Origin: M55B167 sp046482825
Lineage (GTDB): Bacteria; Verrucomicrobiota; Kiritimatiellia; RFP12; UBA1067
Direction of reading: 5' to 3'
Length of the DNA stretch: 20,582 nucleotides
NCBI GenBank assembly: GCA_046482825.1
Contig: JAWOEI010000050.1
Coordinates: forward strand, 1 to 20,582
Each line of letters opens with the position of its first letter. The stretch's first letter is position 1. The translations under genes were made by a program, and so were the position numbers. Below, piece by piece: positions 15,989 through 20,582 of this stretch. The notes beneath the pieces are model-generated. The model was not told the origin of the DNA. It saw only the letters and a list, made by a program, of their open reading frames with translations, and ran no database searches.

Positions 15989-17605
15989 TTACGCCCGCTT
16001 GTTGGCATCACGATAATGTGCAATCAAAGAATTGGTTGAACTGTCATGTTTAAGCAGCGGGCGCATTTCAGATGTGAGTTCATCCAGCACTTTGACCGCC
16101 AGTTTCTTGCCAAGCTGAACCCCCCACTGATCAAAGGAAAAAATGTTCCACATGACGCCCTGCGTAAAAACCTTATGCTCATAAAGAGCTATAAGAGCCC
16201 CCAGGTTTTCTGGTGTAAGTTTATCCGCCAGCAGGGTATTGGATGGATGATTACCTGCGAAAGTCTTATGGGGAACCAGCTCTGCGGAATCTCCCTCCGC
16301 GCGACACTCATCCGCGGTTTTGCCGAAAGCAAGCGCCTCAGTCTGTGCGAAGAAATTAGCCATGAGCTTATCGTGATGATCACCAACATCATTGTGCGAG
16401 CGGCAGAAACCGATAAAGTCGCAGGGAATCAGACGAGTCCCCTGATGGATAAGCTGATAAAAGGCGTGCTGTCCGTTAGTTCCCGGCTCACCCCAGACAA
16501 TAGGACCGGTTTTAAAGCTAACGGGATTGCCGTTCTTATCAACAGATTTACCGTTGCTCTCCATGTCCATCTGCTGAAGATAGGCTGCAAAGCGCGCCAT
16601 ATACTGATCATAGGGAAGCACAGCATAACTCTCAGCATCGTGACCGTTGGAATAAAGAATTCCCAGCAGGGCCATAATAACCGGCATATTGCGATGCAAC
16701 GGCGCTTTGCGGAAATGTTTGTCCATACGGTAATAACCCTTAAGCATCTTATTGAAATTACGCGGACCGACGGCTATCATCAGAGACAGTCCCACAGCGG
16801 AAGGCAACGAATAGCGTCCTCCCACCCAGTCCCAGAAACCGAACATGTTCTCAATTTTTATTCCGAATTCTTCAACTTTTTCCCCGTTGGTGGAAACGGC
16901 AACAAAATGACTTGCGACAGCCTCTTCAGTGCCCAGATTATCAACAAGCCATTTACGGGCTGAACGGGCGTTGGTCATAGTCTCCTGGGTGGTGAATGTC
17001 TTCGAGGCTACAATGAAAAGGGTCTGATCCGCTTTGACATTCCTGAGGGTTTCAGCCATATGGGTACCGTCAACATTTGATACAAAGAACATTTTAATCG
17101 AGCGCTTTGTATAAGGACGCAATGCCTGATATGCCATGACAGGACCCAGATCGGAACCGCCTATGCCTATATTTACGACAAATCTGATCTTCCTGCCAGT
17201 ATACCCCAGACGACGTCCTTTGCGTATATCCTCGCTGAATTCGCTCATGCGCTTGCACACATCGCGCACATCGGGCATCACATCTTTACCGTCCACCATA
17301 ACAGGATCATCGGAAAGATTACGAAGGGCGGTATGAAGAACAGCACGGTCTTCCGTCCGGTTAATCTTCTTACCGGTAAACATATCCTCTATTGCCTGTC
17401 TGAGATTGCACTCCTCAGCCAGAGCGACGAGTTTTTTCATCATCGCGGGAGTAATCAGGTTTTTCGAATAATCAAGTGTCCAACCGGCTGCTTTCATACT
17501 GAAGCGCTGTGCTCTTTTCGGATCATTCTCGAAAAGCTCCCGCAGACCGGTCTGGGCGACAACATCAATTTCCTGTTGAATCCTCTCCCAAGAGTGTGTA
17601 TCCAT
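15989..17605 (-). CDS. pgi: Glucose-6-phosphate isomerase
   Basis: This 538-residue cytoplasmic enzyme interconverts glucose 6-phosphate and fructose 6-phosphate in glycolysis and gluconeogenesis. It is of the long E. coli-like type. The fold shows NIGIGGSDLGP, the phosphate-binding SKTFTTQETMTNA, GGRYSLPSAVGLS (family signature 1 region), GEPGTNGQHAFYQL with the likely catalytic glutamate, a conserved histidine segment in CRSHNDVGDHHDKL, and FDQWGVQLGKKLA (signature 2). AGGAGAAC precedes the ATG by about five bases. It is first in the minus-strand operon that continues into iorAB, and a TATAAT-type promoter lies upstream. Length and motifs are fully standard. Confidence 0.97.
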   Translation of the reverse strand: MDTHSWERIQQEIDVVAQTGLRELFENDPKRAQRFSMKAAGWTLDYSKNLITPAMMKKLVALAEECNLRQAIEDMFTGKKINRTEDRAVLHTALRNLSDDPVMVDGKDVMPDVRDVCKRMSEFSEDIRKGRRLGYTGRKIRFVVNIGIGGSDLGPVMAYQALRPYTKRSIKMFFVSNVDGTHMAETLRNVKADQTLFIVASKTFTTQETMTNARSARKWLVDNLGTEEAVASHFVAVSTNGEKVEEFGIKIENMFGFWDWVGGRYSLPSAVGLSLMIAVGPRNFNKMLKGYYRMDKHFRKAPLHRNMPVIMALLGILYSNGHDAESYAVLPYDQYMARFAAYLQQMDMESNGKSVDKNGNPVSFKTGPIVWGEPGTNGQHAFYQLIHQGTRLIPCDFIGFCRSHNDVGDHHDKLMANFFAQTEALAFGKTADECRAEGDSAELVPHKTFAGNHPSNTLLADKLTPENLGALIALYEHKVFTQGVMWNIFSFDQWGVQLGKKLAVKVLDELTSEMRPLLKHDSSTNSLIAHYRDANKRA

Positions 17606-17683
17606 TAAGTTCTCCTATCACAAACAAAGGTAAATTTTTTATTATTAGCGGAAATCACCCGAATTTCGGTTTAAAAGGGAACT

Positions 17684-17712
17684 ATTATAACTGTGGCCTC
17701 TGTATTTTAAAA
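17684..17712 (-). promoter_or_regulatory. Possible sigma-70-type promoter of the pgi operon
   Basis: On the minus strand a perfect TATAAT (complement of 17684-17689) lies about 80 nt before the pgi start, with a poor -35 candidate TTTTAA 17 nt upstream (17707-17712). The -10 box is good and the -35 weak. Confidence 0.35.
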
Positions 17713-18090
17713 GTGAAAAAGCAGCGGAGTTCCGGGATGTAAATTGTAATATTAGCCCGGACACATGAAAACCGGAAGGTGTAAGCCGAAACTCTTTTGT
17801 TTGTTCCTACAGTTCTAACCGCATTAGCTATGGCAGAATTAACAGGACTTGGATCAATGTGATACGCCGGATAACTCCTGAACGGGAATATATAAAACGG
17901 CTTTTTGCGGAAAAACCATACTGCCATTCCCTCTGACTTGCCGCATTGATCGTATTGTCGAGTGGTATTTTGAGAACGGGGTTGTTAAAAAAACCCAGTA
18001 TATTCAAAGACTGGTTCTGGATAGATGGAGCGACATTTTTTCCATAATACGGCTTGATTATAGTAATACCGTACTGTGCCTTCGGCTGAA

Positions 18091-18333
18091 TCACTGGTCT
18101 AATTGCTCTTCCAGGGTCTCCCCGGATAAGAACACAAACTCCAGCTGCACCATCCCGGCATTTACCGGATCTTCCAAACTCTGGGCGTCGCTATGTTGTG
18201 CTACCTTACCCGAAGATACGACCTTATATGCCCTTTCTGTCCGTGAACCCACAGCTTTGATACAGGCTTCCTCTCCACGGTCGCGCATCTGCGAATTGGT
18301 GCAAATCGTCAAAATTACGGCAATTTGCATCAT
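18091..18333 (-). pseudogene. Unidentified protein fragment
   Basis: An 80-residue frame has a protein-like composition (GEEACIKAVGSRTERAYKVV, later DAQSLEDPVNAGMVQLEFVF, then SGETLEEQ). No Shine-Dalgarno is apparent, and the region just upstream is a palindromic repeat. The next frame (18094-17828) starts where this one stops, consistent with a frameshifted gene. I do not recognise the family; it may be chance coding. Confidence 0.2.
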
Positions 18334-18340
18334 ACATCTT

Positions 18341-18404
18341 CCGAGGTCAAGGACCTCGGCTACAGTTCTAATGCATTTTTACTGTAGGGCAGGGTCCGTG
18401 ACCC
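18341..18404. repeat. Cluster of three short palindromes
   Basis: In order: CCGAGGTC-AAG-GACCTCGG (18341-18359, 8-bp arms), CTACAGT facing ACTGTAG (18360-18366 and 18381-18387), and GGGTC-CGT-GACCC (18392-18404). Their back-to-back arrangement without coding sequence resembles REP/BIME-like repeat units. No RAYT transposase is present in this window. Confidence 0.6.
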
Positions 18405-18476
18405 CGCCGTGCACCGATTCGTAGTTGCGCCCTCTCCACGGTCGCTTACGCTTCTGCAGTTGCCTTTATCTAGTAT

Positions 18477-18506
18477 TTGAGTTATTTTCATAACTGAGTT
18501 TACATA
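18477..18506 (+). promoter_or_regulatory. Possible promoter of the secreted hydrolase gene
   Basis: TTGAGT (18477-18482) and TACATA (18501-18506) are separated by 18 nt, about 118 nt before the start codon. A perfect AGTTAT-TTTC-ATAACT palindrome (18480-18495) overlaps it and could be an operator. Both boxes are imperfect. Confidence 0.28.
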
Positions 18507-18623
18507 CAGAGGATTTTAATCCCATTAGTTCGCGCCCATGCCGAACGTACACCGGATAGACAATATTTGCTAATCGCAAAATTGTCATCCTGACGTTCGA
18601 CAGCCACAACAGGATAACACCAG

Positions 18624-19919
18624 ATGAACCATAGACTTTTACAACGCATCTATACAACGGCTCTCCTGTCTTTGTTGCTGGTCGTGAATGCAGAAAGTAA
18701 GGCCCCAGAGGCGCCTGAGCAATATCTCGTCCTCAATCTTGCGTCTGGCGAAGTAAAAAAAACAGTGCTTGAGAACATCAGACGGATTGCCGAGGACAAG
18801 ATTCCCAATCGAATCGCCTTGGGCGTGGGGTGCATCTTCTCATACCTCCACCATCCCAGAGACGATACCAAGGCACGTCTTGAGAAGTTTCTTTCCCTGT
18901 CAGAGCAGTTAAACATGCCGATTGTGGTTCAGCTGGACGGTGAACAATGGTGGGGAAATCGTCCCGACTTGTGGAACTGGTGGGATCCAAAGCGTCCCGG
19001 TTACAGCCCGGAGAACCGCAACAATGTTGAGTGGTCAGGATGGGGGCCGGAACATGCCCTCAAGATAGCTTGGCGAAATTGGGGAAGGCAGATCCGCGTT
19101 CTGCCGCCGCCGAACTTCATGAGTCAGCGCTACCGCAAGGCCTGCCACGAAGAGATGAGAATACTGGTGCCCTTGATTCTGAAATGGTGGCAGGAACTAC
19201 CGAAGGGGAAAAAGCATCTCCTGATCGGTATCAAGTTGGGATGGGAGAGCGCTATTGGGACGAACTCGTTCTATTATCCGAATGGGAATGAACTCCTGGA
19301 CCAACCCGAGAAAGCGGATCCTGTAACAGGAATCAAAGGCAGCGAGATACCGGGTCGAGGAGTAGCCGCCATAGGATATGCGGCCGTCACGACGGCTAAG
19401 CTGGCTAAAAGAGGCGAACTACAGGAAGCTCACCTTGCCGAGATTGTCAGACGGCATCTCGACGACCTCTGTGCTCTGGCTGCTGAATTGGGTGTGCCCC
19501 GGGAGAAGCTGTTTACACATGTGGCTGGATGGAAGGAGGGAGAACTTCTCTATGGCGCTGCAATCAACCCATACGCCTGCCCCGGATGGAGTTTCTACAA
19601 GCATGCGAGCGATCCCAAACGGAACACGGGCGTGCAAATGGCGCTCGAAAAGAACGACGCCCCATACTGGGCAGCAGTAGAGTGGCTCCTGGTTGGAAAA
19701 AATGATCCGAATGCTTGGGAGAGCGCCATCGAAAAAACGTTGTCAGATCTAAAATGCAGGTACATGTGCATCTTTAATTGGAGTGACATCAAGAACAACC
19801 CGGCTGCTCTTGCTGGTATTCATCGGGTATTGAATCAGGTGGAGAACAATCCCATAACAGAAATGCCGAACCAGGAGCTGAAGGCAACGGGGAAACCCGC
19901 ACCTGAGCACAGACCTTGA
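18624..19919 (+). CDS. Secreted protein, probable (beta/alpha)8 glycoside-hydrolase-like
   Basis: This 431-residue protein has a signal peptide: basic n-region (NHRLLQR), hydrophobic core (TTALLSLLLVV) and likely cleavage after NAESKA. I cannot name its family. The body is rich in aromatic residues as in sugar-binding clefts: QLDGEQWWGNRPDLWNWWD (103-121), WGRQIRVLPPPNFMS (153-167), IGIKLGWES (201-209), SFYYPNGNELL (215-225) and PYWAAVEWLL (347-356). Glu208 after a predicted fourth strand and Glu353 after a late strand are spaced like the acid/base and nucleophile of retaining clan-A glycosidases. That is inference from pattern. The final 25 residues look disordered. AGGA lies nine bases before the ATG. 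It stands alone, flanked by repeat-rich DNA, and may be accessory. Confidence 0.8.
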   Translation: MNHRLLQRIYTTALLSLLLVVNAESKAPEAPEQYLVLNLASGEVKKTVLENIRRIAEDKIPNRIALGVGCIFSYLHHPRDDTKARLEKFLSLSEQLNMPIVVQLDGEQWWGNRPDLWNWWDPKRPGYSPENRNNVEWSGWGPEHALKIAWRNWGRQIRVLPPPNFMSQRYRKACHEEMRILVPLILKWWQELPKGKKHLLIGIKLGWESAIGTNSFYYPNGNELLDQPEKADPVTGIKGSEIPGRGVAAIGYAAVTTAKLAKRGELQEAHLAEIVRRHLDDLCALAAELGVPREKLFTHVAGWKEGELLYGAAINPYACPGWSFYKHASDPKRNTGVQMALEKNDAPYWAAVEWLLVGKNDPNAWESAIEKTLSDLKCRYMCIFNWSDIKNNPAALAGIHRVLNQVENNPITEMPNQELKATGKPAPEHRP

Positions 19920-19989
19920 ACTAAAAAATAATGAATGCATTACCTATCAGTATAATAATAACTTGGTGCCTGTTCCTAATGTTTGTGAC

Positions 19990-20229
19990 ATGCCAACAGA
20001 TGCATGCAAAAAATTTTTGAAAATATTACTGTTCAGTGCAATAGCTGGTGCGGTAATTGGCGTAATATTTTTAGCATACTATGAAATTGCGGTGAAGTGG
20101 TGGGCTCCATTTGCATTAATTGCTATTGGAATATTTTTGCAAGGATTAGGAATAGTCATTGAAAAATTGTTTGGTTCACTTGTCATTAGGCCCTTCATCG
20201 AAGGGCAAGACAAACATGTTTGTCGTTAG
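19990..20229 (+). CDS. Small two-helix membrane protein ending in a repeat
   Basis: From ATG 19990 this is about 79 residues: a short N-terminus with basic residues, then two hydrophobic helices (LLFSAIAGAVIGVIFLAYY and FALIAIGIFLQGLGIVI) joined by EIAVKWWAP. The last 13 residues (RPFIEGQDKHVCR) are encoded by the composite repeat at 20186-20295, so the original C-terminus was probably replaced when the repeat arrived. A TTG at 19963 is an alternative start; neither has a clear Shine-Dalgarno. Base composition is AT-richer than the flanking chromosome. The family is not recognised. It may be real but altered. Confidence 0.42.
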   Translation: MPTDACKKFLKILLFSAIAGAVIGVIFLAYYEIAVKWWAPFALIAIGIFLQGLGIVIEKLFGSLVIRPFIEGQDKHVCR

Positions 20230-20295
20230 CAACATGTTGTCGCTAAGAGTAGGTCCGGTTTTCAACCGGACTGTCCGGTTGAAAACCGGACCTAC
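20186..20295 (+). repeat. Composite palindromic repeat, copy 2 (well preserved)
   Basis: Modules in order: GCCCTTC-ATC-GAAGGGC (20190-20206), the 16-bp palindrome GACAAACATGTTTGTC (20209-20224), an imperfect TTAGC/GCTAA palindrome (20226-20246), and a perfect 22-bp-arm palindrome around CTG (20249-20270 with 20274-20295). The same order in diverged form occurs at 5780-5868. The first 44 bases are read as the C-terminus of the small membrane protein. Confidence 0.85.
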
Positions 20296-20296
20296 A

Positions 20297-20405
20297 GGTC
20301 TCCTGCTCCGCAGCGCGGAGCCGCTTGATCCGAGCGCAGTCTCGGATCGGGCCTAGTCGCTATAAAATCAACTCCTGTCGCAAAAAACAAGAAACTCAGG
20401 AGACC
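20297..20405 (+). ncRNA. Cloverleaf-like structured element (RNA or ssDNA)
   Basis: GGTCTCCTG (20297-20305) pairs perfectly with CAGGAGACC (20397-20405). Enclosed are CTCCG/CGGAG (20306-20320) and GATCCGAG/CTCGGATC (20328-20349), and an inner CTCCTG (20372-20377) that can compete for the same CAGGAG. This gives a 109-nt multibranched fold with an alternative hairpin. It could be a structured RNA leader, a DNA recombination or replication site, or a repeat by-product. Assigning it as an RNA is a guess; the pairing itself is visible. Confidence 0.35.
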
Positions 20406-20410
20406 ATTTG
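20359..20410 (-). repeat. 52-bp dispersed repeat, right copy
   Basis: This is the exact reverse complement of 153-204. It ends two to three bases into the C45-like reading frame, and its AGGAG (20399-20403) is positioned as a Shine-Dalgarno for TTG 20408. It overlaps the 3' half of the cloverleaf-like element. Confidence 0.9.
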
Positions 20411-20582
20411 GAACTTTATGAATCATGGTTTGGTCTGAAGACAGGTTTAACATGGAGCGATATTAAAACTAATGCGTTAAAATTTGTTTTACCAATTAAA
20501 GAATATAGTGAAGATATTTTTGAAGAGATGCACGGGATAGCTAGAGCTGCTGATGTGGAATTTGAAGATATACTTATTTTAA
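20408..20582 (+). CDS. Partial C45-type peptidase/acyltransferase, 5'-truncated
   Basis: The frame runs off the right edge. Visible residues include LELYESWFGLKTGLTW and the motif EEMHGIARAADVEFEDILIL, matching the EEMxGIAxGAxVxFEDILxLN block of acyl-CoA:6-aminopenicillanate acyltransferase-like (C45) Ntn-hydrolases. The roughly 35-40 residues that normally precede this region (containing the G-x-x-x-E-x-G-x-Q-x-G type segment) are missing: an in-frame TAA lies at 20363 and the 52-bp repeat replaces them. TTG 20408 with AGGAG five bases upstream could still initiate. Codon use is AT-rich. It may be a pseudogene cut by the repeat or a shortened gene. The catalytic cysteine lies beyond the window or in the lost part. 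Confidence 0.55.
   Translation, partial: MELYESWFGLKTGLTWSDIKTNALKFVLPIKEYSEDIFEEMHGIARAADVEFEDILIL

Larger units (their letters stand above)
17713..18623. other. Decayed, repeat-bearing intergenic region
   Basis: The gap between pgi and the secreted hydrolase gene holds no intact gene I trust. Several minus-strand frames (18333-18091, 18094-17828, 17927-17685) abut or overlap in different phases and read like broken protein. CTACAGTTCTAA occurs at 17807-17818 and again at 18360-18371. A hairpin cluster occupies 18341-18404, and a 15-bp direct repeat CCTCTCCACGGTCGC lies at 18270-18284 and 18431-18445. Confidence 0.5.

Noticed and set aside
16046..16963. 305-codon plus-strand open frame opposite pgi
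   Set aside because: It is fully antisense to pgi, with composition explained by the complementary codons, and no motif or ribosome-binding site.
18270..18445. CRISPR-like array from the CCTCTCCACGGTCGC direct repeat
   Set aside because: There are only two 15-bp copies, 161 bp apart, with no regular spacing and no cas genes nearby.
20297..20405. tRNA gene in the cloverleaf-like element
   Set aside because: It lacks the conserved T-loop (GTTCRANTC) and D-loop sequences, the closing stem is 9 bp, and the arms do not have tRNA spacing.
153..20410. The 52-bp inverted pair as ends of one 20-kb transposon
   Set aside because: The interior is ordinary core metabolism and repair genes, no transposase or integrase is present, no target duplication flanks the pair (bases just outside differ), and a related core lies inside at 9928. 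A dispersed repeat is simpler.

Overview
The window looks like chromosome from an anaerobic bacterium, plausibly of the Planctomycetes-Verrucomicrobia-Chlamydiae group (Kiritimatiellota/Lentisphaerae-like). That placement is an inference. It rests on two ferredoxin-linked 2-oxoacid oxidoreductases, a rubredoxin, the flavour of the LigA, RNase III and TrmB sequences, and many short palindromic intergenic repeats. No rRNA, tRNA, CRISPR array, transposase or integrase was seen.

Layout. Positions 1-384 hold a possible gene tail and a 52-bp repeat. A YgiQ-type radical SAM protein (385-2088, +) converges on a four-gene minus-strand operon, vorC-vorB-vorA-rnc (5765 down to 2219). The VorA homologue is a fusion of beta and gamma subunits, and the RNase III start is translationally coupled to it. 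The convergent junction holds a decayed four-helix-bundle-protein element bounded by 16-bp inverted repeats. Positions 6103-11963 (+) carry a small lipoprotein, a patatin phospholipase, NAD+-dependent DNA ligase, UDP-glucose 4-epimerase and an atypical family-4 uracil-DNA glycosylase. A second minus-strand operon (17605 down to 12027) runs pgi, iorA, iorB, a zinc-ribbon protein, trmB and rubredoxin, and ends at a strong convergent hairpin. A 1-kb decayed, repeat-bearing gap follows, then an unrecognised secreted probable (beta/alpha)8 hydrolase (18624-19919). The right end is an AT-richer accessory area with a small membrane protein, dense palindromic repeats, and the start of a C45-type peptidase/acyltransferase whose 5' end is cut by a repeat.

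Function. VOR and IOR oxidatively decarboxylate branched-chain and aromatic 2-oxoacids to acyl-CoA and pass electrons to ferredoxin; both reactions can also run in the reductive direction. With pgi and rubredoxin nearby, the picture is of fermentative amino-acid and sugar metabolism. The least explained part is the repeat system. A 52-bp sequence occurs as a perfect inverted pair about 20 kb apart, a related 24-bp core lies behind ligA, a composite double-palindrome repeat is present twice, and a roughly 109-nt cloverleaf-like fold overlaps one 52-bp copy directly in front of the truncated C45 gene.
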